Assembly: GCA_014860225.1 (NCBI GenBank)
Contig: JACZKE010000038.1
Location: 1-52,646 of the forward strand
DNA: 52,646 bases
Source: Desulfuromonadales bacterium
GTDB taxonomy: Bacteria > Desulfobacterota > Desulfuromonadia > Desulfuromonadales > BM103
Direction of reading: 5' to 3'
Positions 17,975 through 26,494 of the stretch are shown here, one piece after another; within the stretch, counting starts at the first letter, position 1, and every line of letters starts with the position of its first letter. The position numbers and the translations under genes are program-made. The notes under the pieces are model-generated. The model searched no databases. It saw only the letters and a list, made by a program, of their open reading frames with translations, and was not told the origin of the DNA.

Positions 17975-20661
17975 TATGTATCCTTGCTGCGCAGGGCTGA
18001 GTCAATAATCTGCTGTTGTTCTTCACGGTGACGTCGATGCGAGCCGACAGCAGGCGCGGCGGCAGCGCGACGGCCGCAATATTCCAGGTCTTTGCCGAGG
18101 GTACGGGCCAGGCTGTATTGCAGATGAGGCCAGGGTCCCATGTTCTTCGGCTCTTCCTGCACCCAGGCAATGCGTCCGGCATTGCCGTAGCGGGCCAGTT
18201 CTTCCTGCAGACGTTCCTGGTGCAGGGGGTAGAGTTGTTCAATCCGCAGCAGGCCAACGTTCTCTCTGCCCTCATCTTCAAGCGCAGCCTGTAGCTCGTA
18301 ATAGATTTTACCGCTGCAGATAAGCAGTGTCTCGACCTGCTCCGCCGGTATGGCACAGGGGATAATCGCCTGAAATGAACCTTCGCTCAAATCCTCAAGA
18401 GCGCTGCTGCAGGCCGGCAGGCGCAGGAGGCTTTTTGGTGTGAAAACGATCAGTGGCCGGCGATAGGGTAGTTTGCACTGACGGCGCAGGAGATGAAAAA
18501 ATTGCGCTGGTGTGCTCGGATAAACGATTTGCATGTTGTTGTCGGCACAGAGATTCATGAAGCGCTCGATGCGAGCGTTCGAGTGCTCCGGGCCTTGACC
18601 TTCGTAGCCGTGAGGCAGAAACAGGACCAGTCCACTGGAGCGGTCCCATTTGCTGCCGCTGGTGCCGATGAACTGATCGATGATCACCTGGGCGCCGTTG
18701 GCAAAGTCACCGAACTGGGCTTCCCAGATCGTCAGGCCATACGGTGTTTCCAGTGAATACCCGTATTCAAGACCTAAAACCGCAGCTTCCGAAAGCATGC
18801 TGTCGTAAATCTGGATAGCTGCCTGGCCTTTTTCCAGGAAGGCCAACGGCACATAGAGTTGGCCGGTCTTCTGGTCAACCAGGGTCGAATGGCGTTGATT
18901 GAATGTGCCGCGACGCGAATCCTGCCCTGAAAGCCTGACCGGAACATTCTCAATCAGCAAAGAGGCAAAGGCGAGGGCTTCTGCGTTGGCCCAGTCAATC
19001 CCTGTGCCCTCGAGAACGCTCTCCTCGCGGCGCTTGAGAAGACGTGCGATTTTTGGATGAGCATTGAGTCCAGCCGGTAGAGTTGCCAGGCGTTGAGCCA
19101 GGCTGGTAAGAGACTCCGCGGAGACTTTCGTTTCCGGTTCTTCCAGCGTGTATTCGCGTTGGATGCCGGCCCATTTTGCCTGAAAACCCTTATCCCCCTG
19201 GCGCTTGGGTTCTAACTCGAGGGCCTCCTCAAGTCGCTTGGTTATCTTGTTTGCTCCTTCTGCGATTTTCTCGGAATCAACGCCGGTCTCTATCAGGCGT
19301 TCTGCATAGATCTCATGCAGAGGGGGCCTTTTGCGGATTTTTTCGTACATGAGCGGTTGGGTAAAAAAGGGCTCATCCCCTTCGTTGTGACCATGGCGAC
19401 GATAGCAGATGACTTCGACCACCACATCTTCACCGAAGGTCTGGCGATATTCCAGTGCCAGGCTGGCCGCATACACGACAGCTTCGGGATCTTCACCGTT
19501 AACGTGGAAAATAGGTACCATGAGCATCTTGGCGATATCGGTGGCGTAAAGGGTCGAGCGTGCATGGTCCGGTGCGGTGGTGAAACCGATCTGATTGTTG
19601 ACAACCAGGTGAAAGGTGCCACCCGACTGGTAACCGTCAAGCTGTGAGAGGTTAAGTACTTCTGCGACCAGACCCTGGCCGGCAAAAGCTGCATCACCGT
19701 GAATCAGTACCGGCAGGACCTTCTTCTTGCCGCCGGGCCCGTAAGTGACATGGCGGGCTCGGCATTTGCCGATCACGACCGGATCAACAGCCTCCAGGTG
19801 GCTTGGGTTGGCGGCCAGGCTGAGATGAATGTTGTCTCCCGAAGGCAGTGAAAGATCGGCAGAATAACCCGTGTGGTACTTCACATCGCCTTCACCGACA
19901 AAAGCCAGTTCGAGATTATCATGGAATTCGGCAAAGATGTTCTCCAGCGGTTTTTTGAAGATGTTGGCCAGCACGTTGATGCGTCCGCGGTGTGCCATAC
20001 CCATGATCACATCGCCTACCCCTCTCTCTGCTGCTCGAGTCAACAGCACGTCTAACATTGGAATGATGACCTCGCCGCCTTCCAGAGAGAAGCGTTTCTG
20101 GCCAAGAAACCTACGGTGCAGAAAAGCTTCGAAAAGGGTCGCCTCCTGGAGTTTTTCAAGGATATGCATCTGTTCGCCACGATCCATCTGCGGCCGGTTG
20201 CGTGTCTCCTCCATACGTTGCTTCAACCACTCCCGTTTTGCCGGATCCTGGATGTGCATGAATTCCACGCCGATTGCCCTGCAATAGGTCTCCTCCAGTA
20301 GAGCGATGATTTCACGAAGTGTGGCGCTCGGTTTCGGGAAACGCAGCGGATAGAAGGTCTGATCAAGGTCGGTTTCCTTGAGACCGAATGCTGCAAGGTT
20401 CAGCTGTGCATGATTGGCCGGGGCTGGGGAGAGCGGGTCGGTTCTGGCCTGTAAATGACCAAGGTCCCTGTAGCGGTAGATCAAAGAGTCGACAGCTGAA
20501 TTTTTAGCGGCCAGATCGCCAACGTTTGCCGGCGTTTGCCTGGCCAGGTCGAAACCCTCAAAAAAGGCCTGCCAATCAGGAGAGACCTGGCCTGGTTCAG
20601 ATTTCCACAGTTGATATTGTGCCTCCAGCCACTGCGGGCTGACATTTCCGGAAATGCTCAT
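17974..20661 (-). CDS. sucA: 2-oxoglutarate dehydrogenase E1
   Basis: An 895-residue thiamine-diphosphate enzyme that decarboxylates 2-oxoglutarate and loads succinyl onto E2 lipoate. Recognisable blocks are the N-terminal E2-interacting helix ([20 protein letters not shown]), [18 protein letters not shown], the cofactor and metal segments [12 protein letters not shown] and NNQIGFTT, and [15 protein letters not shown]-terminal transketolase-like region includes [20 protein letters not shown]. The ATG at 20661 is preferred over an in-frame TTG at 20682. It follows trxB by 81 bases on the same strand. Related anaerobes often use a ferredoxin-dependent 2-oxoglutarate oxidoreductase, so a complete dehydrogenase set is informative about carbon flow. 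Confidence 0.96.
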   Translation of the reverse strand: MSISGNVSPQWLEAQYQLWKSEPGQVSPDWQAFFEGFDLARQTPANVGDLAAKNSAVDSLIYRYRDLGHLQARTDPLSPAPANHAQLNLAAFGLKETDLDQTFYPLRFPKPSATLREIIALLEETYCRAIGVEFMHIQDPAKREWLKQRMEETRNRPQMDRGEQMHILEKLQEATLFEAFLHRRFLGQKRFSLEGGEVIIPMLDVLLTRAAERGVGDVIMGMAHRGRINVLANIFKKPLENIFAEFHDNLELAFVGEGDVKYHTGYSADLSLPSGDNIHLSLAANPSHLEAVDPVVIGKCRARHVTYGPGGKKKVLPVLIHGDAAFAGQGLVAEVLNLSQLDGYQSGGTFHLVVNNQIGFTTAPDHARSTLYATDIAKMLMVPIFHVNGEDPEAVVYAASLALEYRQTFGEDVVVEVICYRRHGHNEGDEPFFTQPLMYEKIRKRPPLHEIYAERLIETGVDSEKIAEGANKITKRLEEALELEPKRQGDKGFQAKWAGIQREYTLEEPETKVSAESLTSLAQRLATLPAGLNAHPKIARLLKRREESVLEGTGIDWANAEALAFASLLIENVPVRLSGQDSRRGTFNQRHSTLVDQKTGQLYVPLAFLEKGQAAIQIYDSMLSEAAVLGLEYGYSLETPYGLTIWEAQFGDFANGAQVIIDQFIGTSGSKWDRSSGLVLFLPHGYEGQGPEHSNARIERFMNLCADNNMQIVYPSTPAQFFHLLRRQCKLPYRRPLIVFTPKSLLRLPACSSALEDLSEGSFQAIIPCAIPAEQVETLLICSGKIYYELQAALEDEGRENVGLLRIEQLYPLHQERLQEELARYGNAGRIAWVQEEPKNMGPWPHLQYSLARTLGKDLEYCGRRAAAAPAVGSHRRHREEQQQIIDSALRSKDT

Positions 20662-20742
20662 CGATGTCCCTGTTGATAACAATCAGTATTGGCTCAAAAC
20701 TCCGCAAAGTATATCAAGGTTGCCAGTCAGGCAAACAGGACG

Positions 20743-21723
20743 CTACTGCGGCTTGCAGATCCCCTTCTTGCAGGAGAGGCTCGGATCGTAAGGGAGGTCG
20801 TCGAGAAAACGTTCGGCCTGGATCGCCGCCATGCAACCGGTTCCGGCAGCTGTCACGGCTTGACGGAACTGTCGATCCTGAACATCGCCGGCGGCAAAGA
20901 CTCCGGGGATGTTAGTCCCTGTGCCGTTTCGGGCAAGGAGATAACCTTCATCATCCATTTCCAGCTGACCGGCAAACAGTGAGGTGTTCGGCTGATGGCC
21001 GATGGCAATGAAGACGCCATCGCACGACTGTTCCGTTTCCTCCTGCGTATTGAGGTTTTTGATGCGGACGCCGGTCACGCCGTTTGCGTCGGCGATAATT
21101 TCCGTCAATATGGAATCCCATTTGAAATGGATCGCTTTATTGGTTAGTGCCCGATCCGCAAGAGCCGGAGTTGCCCGCAGCGAATTGCGGCGATGGACCA
21201 CTGTTACCTGTTTGGCAAAACGGGTCAGAAAGACCGCTTCCTCCATTGCGGTATCGCCGCCGCCGACCACGATGACATCGCGGTCTCGAAAGAAAAAGCC
21301 GTCACAGGTTGCGCATACGGAAACCCCGCGTCCATAGAGGGACTCTTCGTTGCCCAGACCAAGCAGCCTGGGCGAAGCTCCGGTGGAGATGACCAGTGAT
21401 AGGCAGCGATAAAGTTCCTCACCGATCCAGATGCGAAACGGGCGCTCCTGAAAATCGACTTTTGTGACCTCCCCCTCGATGAACTGTGTGCCGAAGCGTT
21501 CCGCCTGTTGGCGCATCTTGTCCATCAGCTCAGGGCCGTCTATCCCTTCCGGAAAGCCGGGGTAGTTGTCGACTGCTGTTGTCGTCGTCAGCTGTCCGCC
21601 CGGTTGAACACCGCTTATCAATAGTGGACAGCAACGGCTGCGCGCGGCATAGATTGCGGCTGTCAGTCCAGCAGGTCCCGAACCGAGGATGATGGTTTCG
21701 TAAATAAAGTCAGGACTGGTCAT
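20743..21723 (-). CDS. trxB: Thioredoxin reductase
   Basis: A 326-residue low-molecular-weight flavoprotein that reduces thioredoxin with NADPH. FAD-binding GSGPAGLTAAIYAARS lies near 15-30, the redox pair CATC at 137-140, the pyridine nucleotide site GGGDTAMEEA, and a C-terminal FAD segment GVFAAGDVQDRQFRQAVTAAG. The tail SCKKGICKPQ carries two extra cysteines beyond the usual end and may be a minor redox or metal-binding addition. The ATG at 21723, with a GAGGGG site, overlaps the end of lipA by 14 bases. An open frame extends further upstream, but the FAD motif position supports this start. Confidence 0.93.
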   Translation of the reverse strand: MTSPDFIYETIILGSGPAGLTAAIYAARSRCCPLLISGVQPGGQLTTTTAVDNYPGFPEGIDGPELMDKMRQQAERFGTQFIEGEVTKVDFQERPFRIWIGEELYRCLSLVISTGASPRLLGLGNEESLYGRGVSVCATCDGFFFRDRDVIVVGGGDTAMEEAVFLTRFAKQVTVVHRRNSLRATPALADRALTNKAIHFKWDSILTEIIADANGVTGVRIKNLNTQEETEQSCDGVFIAIGHQPNTSLFAGQLEMDDEGYLLARNGTGTNIPGVFAAGDVQDRQFRQAVTAAGTGCMAAIQAERFLDDLPYDPSLSCKKGICKPQ

Positions 21724-22588
21724 GGTGATCCCCCTCAAATTGCTCCGCGGCATGATATGAAGAACGCACCAGGGGGCCGGCCTCGACATGAGCAAAGCCG
21801 AGCTGCAGCCCTGCCTGGCGCAGATCTCTGAATTCATCCGGATCGACGTAACGGGCGACTGGAAGGTGGTTGTGCGTCGGTTGCAGGTATTGCCCCAGGG
21901 TCAGCATGGCACAGCCGGCCAGCTGAAGATCTTTCATTACGGCAAGAACCTCTGCAAGCGTTTCCCCCATGCCTAGCATCAGGCCTGACTTGGTGGGGAT
22001 GTTGGGGAACATCTCTGCGCCGGCAGCGAGAAGTTTCAGGGAACGTTGATAGTCGGCGCCCGCCCTGGCCACAGGATAAAGTCGGGGAACTGTCTCCAGG
22101 TTATGTCCCAGGACCTCCGGAGCGGTCGCCATAATAATCTTCAGGGCATCGTGGTTCCCCTGCAAATCAGGGATCAGTAGTTCAACACGACATTCCGGGC
22201 AAAAAGTATGGATCGCTAGGGTGACGGCTGCAAACTGACTGGCCCCACCATCGGCGAGGTCATCGCGTGTCACAGAAGTGATGACCGCGTGGCTTAAGCC
22301 AAGCTCGGCAATGGCCCGGGCTACCTTGTCGGCCTCTTGCGGGTCGACAGCCAGTGGCGATGCATGGGCAACATTGCAGAAACGGCAGTCCCGGCTGCAA
22401 TGGTTGCCCAGAATCATAAAGGTGGCGGTCCCCTGTTCCCAACATTCACCCTGGTTGGGACAGGCGGCGCTGCGACAGACAGAGTGCAGACCCTGCTCGC
22501 GATGCAGGCGATCGATGCGTGCGTAGTTGGGCCCGGCAGGAAAACGGACCTTGAGCCAGTCAGGTTTACGTGGTGGTCGAGTTATCAT
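21710..22588 (-). CDS. lipA: Lipoyl synthase
   Basis: A 292-residue radical SAM enzyme that inserts sulfur into octanoyl groups on lipoyl domains. Both cluster motifs are intact: the auxiliary cluster CRSAACPNQGEC (Cys38, 43, 49) and the SAM cluster CSRDCRFC (Cys64, 68, 71). The C-terminal RSSYHA supplies the conserved Arg-Ser-Ser. It overlaps trxB downstream and sits upstream of sucAB, whose E2 is its likely substrate. Directly before its start lies a short frame resembling the end of lipB, overlapping the lipA start by 23 bases as in a normal lipB-lipA pair. Confidence 0.96.
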   Translation of the reverse strand: MITRPPRKPDWLKVRFPAGPNYARIDRLHREQGLHSVCRSAACPNQGECWEQGTATFMILGNHCSRDCRFCNVAHASPLAVDPQEADKVARAIAELGLSHAVITSVTRDDLADGGASQFAAVTLAIHTFCPECRVELLIPDLQGNHDALKIIMATAPEVLGHNLETVPRLYPVARAGADYQRSLKLLAAGAEMFPNIPTKSGLMLGMGETLAEVLAVMKDLQLAGCAMLTLGQYLQPTHNHLPVARYVDPDEFRDLRQAGLQLGFAHVEAGPLVRSSYHAAEQFEGDHHDQS

Positions 22589-22691
22589 GATGGCTGTCCG
22601 GTAAGGATCGTTGCAGAATCTCGGTGAATTGGCAGATTAACCCTTCAGCAACAGCGTTCTTGTCGACCTGGCGGCCTAGGCTCTGAGTCAT
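22566..22691 (-). pseudogene. Probable lipB C-terminal remnant (octanoyltransferase)
   Basis: On the minus strand, immediately before lipA, a 41-residue frame reads MTQSLGRQVDKNAVAEG and continues LICQFTEILQ. From memory of LipB ends, which typically run VTSLARELGR followed by an alternating helix with F..F, this matches the last ~40 residues. The whole catalytic part, including the Lys and Cys of octanoyl transfer, is absent. A TGA lies directly before the ATG, and rubredoxin begins within 60 bases. The frame overlaps lipA by 23 bases. It may be a decayed gene or a chance frame; the resemblance is by eye. Confidence 0.5.
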
Positions 22692-22742
22692 TCAGTCTTT
22701 GAAAGTCGATACGTTTCAGAGTCAGGTGGGTTAAAGGTTGGC

Positions 22743-22901
22743 TCACGCTGGTTCGAAGTTGCTCTTGTCGGCACCACAGAGAGGGCAGCACCAGTCATCC
22801 GGCAGGTCGTCGAATGCTGTACCGGGATCGATGCCGTTGCCGGGGTCGCCTTCAGTCGGGTCATAAATGTAGTCACAGATTACACAGCGGTACTTGGTCA
22901 T
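22743..22901 (-). CDS. Rubredoxin
   Basis: A complete 52-residue rubredoxin, a small iron protein that carries single electrons. It begins [19 protein letters not shown] and has both knuckles, CVIC (Cys6, Cys9) and CPLC (Cys39, Cys42), with the usual aromatic residues Tyr4, Tyr11, Tyr13, Phe30 and Trp37. AAGGAGAG precedes the ATG. A good promoter candidate lies about 60 bases upstream. Rubredoxins of anaerobes feed peroxide- or oxygen-detoxifying enzymes such as rubrerythrin or oxygen reductases; no partner is encoded nearby. Two extra residues or an extra Cys (Cys38 beside Cys39) are within family variation. Confidence 0.96.
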   Translation of the reverse strand: MTKYRCVICDYIYDPTEGDPGNGIDPGTAFDDLPDDWCCPLCGADKSNFEPA

Positions 22902-22961
22902 AATTCTCTCCTTAAAATGTTATGATTCATCTGGCCGGATGGTCGGACAAACAGTATGACT

Positions 22962-22989
22962 ATTCTAGAGCAAGAATCTTTTCTGGCAA
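22962..22989 (-). promoter_or_regulatory. Sigma-70-type promoter for rubredoxin
   Basis: Read on the minus strand, TTGCCA and TAGAAT are separated by 16 bases, placing a start near 22955, about 54 bases before the rubredoxin ATG. Match to consensus is 5 of 6 in the -10 box and 4 of 6 in the -35 box. Confidence 0.5.
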
Positions 22990-23056
22990 GCCTGTTCATT
23001 GGAAAAAGGGAAATATGAATAAAAACAAAAACGTCCTAAAAAAATATAGAGGTCAT

Positions 23057-23245
23057 AACTAGTTACCATCCGTAAACTCCGGAAAACACAAGCCCGGTTT
23101 TCGATCTGGAAACGAGCAATTTTTCGCAAGGTCAAGGAAATCAAGGATTTGAGCGGAGGCGTAGCACTTTACGCCGCACAATCAAATCCGCCGATTGACG
23201 CAGAGATTGCGGAAAAGGGCCGTTTCTGGACGAAAACTAACTATA
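23057..23245. repeat. ~190-bp imperfect palindromic element upstream of rubredoxin
   Basis: The region between rubredoxin and elbB (22902-23311) holds a large dyad. Its core pairs GGATTTGA (23145-23152) with TCAAATCC (23182-23189) and GGCGTA (23158-23163) with TACGCC (23170-23175). The outer arms match more loosely: GTTACCATCCG at the left against CGTCC-like and GTTA-like sequence in the complement of the right end. Ends are approximate. No coding potential is evident. Architecture is like the 16555-16721 element but the sequence differs, so it may be another member of a palindromic repeat class. Confidence 0.65.
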
Positions 23246-23259
23246 ATTTCTCAGGTTGT

Positions 23260-23284
23260 CAGACACAAGCTATTCTTGTGTCTG
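23260..23284. repeat. Perfect 10-bp hairpin downstream of elbB
   Basis: CAGACACAAG (23260-23269) pairs perfectly with CTTGTGTCTG (23275-23284) around CTATT. It lies 28 bases beyond the elbB stop, so it may end or stabilise that transcript. There is no T run on the elbB side, which makes it a weak terminator candidate. Confidence 0.5.
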
Positions 23285-23311
23285 TGTCTGAGTAATTCAG
23301 CGCGTGCTGAT

Positions 23312-23980
23312 TTATTCGATCAGGTCAATCAGCGCCTGAACTGTTTTCTCAATGCCTTCGGCAGCTTCGGAAATCCTTCCTGCAAGCATGTAGGCCGGGC
23401 TTGAAACCAGTTTGTTCTTATGATCGATGACAAATTCCCTGACGGGGCACTGGATATGCTCTGTACCCATTTTGCTCATTGCTTCTGCGGTCCCGGCATC
23501 CGTACCAATCGTCAATTGGTGTGATACCTTTTCGCTGCCGAGAACTTTGGACAGAATAGTCGGCGCAATGCAGACCGCAGCAATCGGTTTTTTTGCGGCA
23601 TGCATCTCCTTGATCAGGCGTGCCACATCGGCATTGACCGAACAGTCAGAACCCTTGACAGCAAAATCACACAGATTCTTTGCCGCCCCAAAACCGCCGG
23701 GAAGTATGAGCGCATCGATGTCCGCAGCCCGGACAGTCGCCAGATCTTTAATATTACCGCGGGCAATGCGGGCTGATTCAACCAGTACGTTGCGGGATTC
23801 GCCAGCAGCAGGTTCACCGGCCAGATGATTGATGACGTGCATCTGCGGAATGTCGGGGGCCATGCATACAGCTTCTGCGCCGGCACGGTCAATGGCTAGC
23901 AAGGTAATGACTGCCTCGTGAATTTCGCTGCCGTCATAGACGCCGCAACCGGACAGAATAATTCCAATGCGTTTTGACAT
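23312..23980 (-). CDS. elbB: ElbB/YqhS-like glyoxalase, DJ-1/PfpI superfamily
   Basis: A 222-residue DJ-1/PfpI superfamily protein close to ElbB (isoprenoid biosynthesis protein, glyoxalase). The N terminus MSKRIGIILSGCGVYDGSEI and the segment LILPGGFGAAKNLCDFAVKG are typical. The nucleophile elbow AAVCIAPT carries Cys137, and the family glutamate lies near the N terminus. The chaperone/glyoxalase role reported for ElbB is modest, and the link to isoprenoids is historical. The ATG at 23980 is chosen for its GGAGGAAAAA ribosome site; the frame extends farther upstream. It is transcribed away from the HAD gene and stands alone on this strand. Confidence 0.92.
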   Translation of the reverse strand: MSKRIGIILSGCGVYDGSEIHEAVITLLAIDRAGAEAVCMAPDIPQMHVINHLAGEPAAGESRNVLVESARIARGNIKDLATVRAADIDALILPGGFGAAKNLCDFAVKGSDCSVNADVARLIKEMHAAKKPIAAVCIAPTILSKVLGSEKVSHQLTIGTDAGTAEAMSKMGTEHIQCPVREFVIDHKNKLVSSPAYMLAGRISEAAEGIEKTVQALIDLIE

Positions 23981-24024
23981 TTTTTCCTCCTGGAGGTTCT
24001 GATGACAGTGCTTACATTCTGTAA

Positions 24025-24052
24025 AGCTTAAAGAAAAATCCCGGCATGTCAA
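24025..24052 (-). promoter_or_regulatory. Candidate promoter for elbB
   Basis: On the minus strand a perfect TTGACA (24047-24052) is followed after 16 bases by TAAGCT (24025-24030). Transcription would start near 24018, some 40 bases before the elbB ATG. The -10 match is poor, so this is tentative. Confidence 0.4.
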
Positions 24053-24144
24053 GACTGTTGCAATTGTACGCTGGTCGTTGCCTGACCGGTCGTGATATCG
24101 TATCGTTTATGTTCCCGGCCTTTTTAAGTAAAACGACTCAAAGC

Positions 24145-24915
24145 ATGATTGATCTGAGTAATATTCAGGCAGTTCTTTTCGACCTTGATGGCACCCTGAT
24201 CGATGTTGACATGGATCAGTTCATACCGATTTATCTGCAGCGGTTGACGCAGTACATGAGCGGTCAAGTCAGCTCCGCCCGTGCTGTCAAAGCTATACAG
24301 CATGCCGTTGCGGCCATGTTCGCCAATACAGATGCAGACAGGACCCTGGAGAGCATTCTGCACGAGGTGCTGGAGTCTGAGTTGGCTGTGTCGCCAGCAC
24401 GGTACGCAGAGTGTCTCGAGCAGTTTTGCCGGAATGACCTTGAAAGCTTACGTCCGATGGTTACAGGCCACCCGTTGTCAACTCAACTGATCAAATCCTC
24501 TCTCGCTAAAAGCTGGAAAGTTGTGCTGGCGACCAACCCGATTTTCCCAAGGGTTGTCATTGATGCGCGACTGGCCTGGGGAGAGCTGGATGGTGATGCT
24601 TTTCATCATGTGACTGACTATGAAACAGCGCATTTCTGTAAACCGAGTCCAGGTTTTTTTGAAGAGATACTGGACCGGTTGCAAATCCCGGCAGAAAGAT
24701 GTCTGATGGTTGGCAACGATACCCTGCACGATCTCTCAGCCAGCCAGGTTGGTATGCAGACCTGCCTGTTGACACCGTGGCGCATTAAACGCCTTGGTGC
24801 ACATTTTAAAGCTGATTGGCAAGGGGACCATGGGGAACTCCTCGCCTTGATTGAGTCAGCAGGTTCCATGCCTCGGGAAGAGCAGGTTCCCGGAAACCTG
24901 GCAGGCTGCCCATGA
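24145..24915 (+). CDS. HAD-superfamily phosphatase-like hydrolase
   Basis: A 256-residue haloacid dehalogenase-type hydrolase. Motif I is AVLFDLDGTLIDVD, with nucleophile Asp and acid/base Asp. Motif II is VVLATNP near the middle, a Lys lies in CKPSPGFFEEIL, and motif IV is MVGNDTLHDLSASQVGM. It should remove phosphate from a small metabolite, not identifiable from sequence. The ATG at 24145 puts motif I about 10 residues from the N terminus; in-frame ATGs at 24109 and 24046 are possible, and none has a good ribosome site. The final codons and stop lie inside a palindromic repeat (24889-24958), so the C-terminal tail may have been rewritten by it. Confidence 0.85.
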   Translation: MIDLSNIQAVLFDLDGTLIDVDMDQFIPIYLQRLTQYMSGQVSSARAVKAIQHAVAAMFANTDADRTLESILHEVLESELAVSPARYAECLEQFCRNDLESLRPMVTGHPLSTQLIKSSLAKSWKVVLATNPIFPRVVIDARLAWGELDGDAFHHVTDYETAHFCKPSPGFFEEILDRLQIPAERCLMVGNDTLHDLSASQVGMQTCLLTPWRIKRLGAHFKADWQGDHGELLALIESAGSMPREEQVPGNLAGCP

Positions 24916-24958
24916 ACCGGATTTTCGCGTCGGCCCGTATAGCCTGGCAGACTCCCGG
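24889..24958. repeat. Short-form palindromic repeat, copy A
   Basis: Core CCCATGAACCGG plus TTTTCGCGTCGGCCCGTATAG, flanked by GCAGGCT/AGCCTGGCAG and CCCGG ends that pair imperfectly. It matches the two outer ends of the 52494-52646 element joined directly, in the same orientation, and the complement of 37472-37539. It spans the stop codon of the HAD gene and lies 60 bases before the protease gene. Confidence 0.8.
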
Positions 24959-25019
24959 ATTGACATAAAGTCCTGTTTTAGCTAACCTGTTCAGCCGAAG
25001 CTGAGGAGTTCAAAGTCAG

Positions 25020-26438
25020 ATGCACAAGCCCTTTTCCAGATTGTCTGCAAGTTTGTTGCTGGTGTTGCCCTGGCTGTTGATTGGCGGTTGCAATGAGCAG
25101 CAGGAGACCCGCATGACAACCTCTGTCCGCCAGGTGGAATCTCCACCTCCGGTAGCAGCTCCTGCGCCGGAGTTGCTGCTCTCACAGAGGGCTTTTATCG
25201 AAGTTTCAGAGAAAGTAACGCCGGCGGTTGTGAATATCCGTGCTGAGCGAGTGCGGCCGATCGACCGGCTCAGTCCACTGTTCGAAGAGTTCTTCGGCGA
25301 TTTCTTTCGGACGCCGCCTACAGAACAGCGTGAACGCAGCCTTGGCTCGGGGTTCATTCTCAGCGAAGATGGCTATATTCTGACGAACGAGCATGTGATT
25401 TCCGGTGCGGAACAGATCAAGGTGCGCCTGACGGATCAGCGGGTGTTCCCCGGCAAGATCATCGGGGTTGATCCGAAAACCGACGTAGCGGTTGTCAAGA
25501 TTGAAGCTGACAAGCCGCTCCCGGTTGCCGTGCTTGGCGATTCTGATCGGCTCAAAGTAGGCCAGTGGGCTTTGGCTATCGGTAACCCCTTCGGACTTGA
25601 CAGTACGCTGACCGTTGGTGTGATTTCCGCTACTGGCAGGACTGATATCGGGATTGAAGACTATGAAGACTTTGTGCAGACCGACGCTTCGATCAACCCC
25701 GGCAATTCGGGCGGCCCTCTTCTGAACATCTACGGTGAGGTGGTCGGTGTGAATACCGCTATTGTCGCCAGTGGTCAGGGCATTGGTTTTGCGATACCGA
25801 TCAACCTGGCCAAGCTGGTTGCCGATCAATTGATCAGCCGTGGCGAGGTCACCCGCGGCTGGCTGGGAGTCAGCATCCAGCCCCTTGATGCAGACCTTGC
25901 TGAATCGTTCGGCCTCGACCGGGTGACCGGTGCTCTGGTTACGAGCGTTTTGCCTGGCACCCCGGCGGAAAAAGCCGGGCTGCAACGCGGCGATGTTTTG
26001 CTCAGCTTTGATGGCAAGCCGGTCCGTAGCGTTAAAGAACTGCAGTTGCTGGTTGCCAGTTCGCCCCTTAACGTGGACCTGCCGGTTGAGGTTTTGCGGC
26101 AGGGGACGCGCCTGACGCTTAAAGTGTTCATTGTGGCGCGTGCTGCCGAAGCTCAACCCGTTAAGCAGGAACTTGAAGAAGACGTAACACCGTGGCTCGG
26201 TATGAGCTTTGATGAGACCGAACAAGGGGTACGTGTCGCAGTGGTTGAGCCGGGGAGCATTGCTGCCAGAGCAGGTGTCCAGATCGGCGACCTGGTTCTG
26301 GCGATCAATCACCATGCAGTCAAAAACCTGGCTGATATCCATGTGACCCGCCAGCGGAGCAGGGCGAAAGAAAGCGCCCTGTTGCTCCTGCAGCGAGGCG
26401 AAACAACCCTGTACGTGGCACTTCCCCAGAAGGAATAG
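25020..26438 (+). CDS. DegP/DegQ-type periplasmic serine protease, lipoprotein form
   Basis: A 472-residue HtrA-family trypsin-like protease with two PDZ domains, handling misfolded envelope proteins. The catalytic triad is intact: His125 in TNEHVIS, Asp155 in TDVAVVKI and Ser230 in NPGNSGGP. PDZ1 begins near RGWLGVSIQPLD (about 281) and PDZ2 near TPWLGMSFDETEQG. The N terminus has the lipobox LLIGGC with Cys24, so it is predicted to be a membrane-anchored lipoprotein, less usual than the soluble DegP/DegQ form. GAGGAG precedes the ATG by about 12 bases. It starts about 60 bases after a palindromic repeat. Confidence 0.93.
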   Translation: MHKPFSRLSASLLLVLPWLLIGGCNEQQETRMTTSVRQVESPPPVAAPAPELLLSQRAFIEVSEKVTPAVVNIRAERVRPIDRLSPLFEEFFGDFFRTPPTEQRERSLGSGFILSEDGYILTNEHVISGAEQIKVRLTDQRVFPGKIIGVDPKTDVAVVKIEADKPLPVAVLGDSDRLKVGQWALAIGNPFGLDSTLTVGVISATGRTDIGIEDYEDFVQTDASINPGNSGGPLLNIYGEVVGVNTAIVASGQGIGFAIPINLAKLVADQLISRGEVTRGWLGVSIQPLDADLAESFGLDRVTGALVTSVLPGTPAEKAGLQRGDVLLSFDGKPVRSVKELQLLVASSPLNVDLPVEVLRQGTRLTLKVFIVARAAEAQPVKQELEEDVTPWLGMSFDETEQGVRVAVVEPGSIAARAGVQIGDLVLAINHHAVKNLADIHVTRQRSRAKESALLLLQRGETTLYVALPQKE

Positions 26439-26441
26439 GAA

Positions 26442-26460
26442 CCGGGTGCGATTCACCCGG
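26442..26460 (+). repeat. Small hairpin after the protease gene
   Basis: CCGGGTG (26442-26448) pairs with CACCCGG (26454-26460) around CGATT. It follows the protease stop by four bases and is not followed by a T run. It may stabilise a processed message; termination is unlikely. Confidence 0.4.
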
Positions 26461-26494
26461 GAAAATAGATGTTCACTCCACATATGGAGGTCTC

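Noticed and set aside
20743-21837. Longer thioredoxin reductase starting at 21837
   Set aside because: The extra 38 residues would overlap lipA deeply and precede the normal FAD-binding N terminus.
25206-26483. 425-codon antisense frame opposite the DegQ-type protease
   Set aside because: It mirrors codon bias of the protease gene with an intact catalytic triad; the translation shows no domain.
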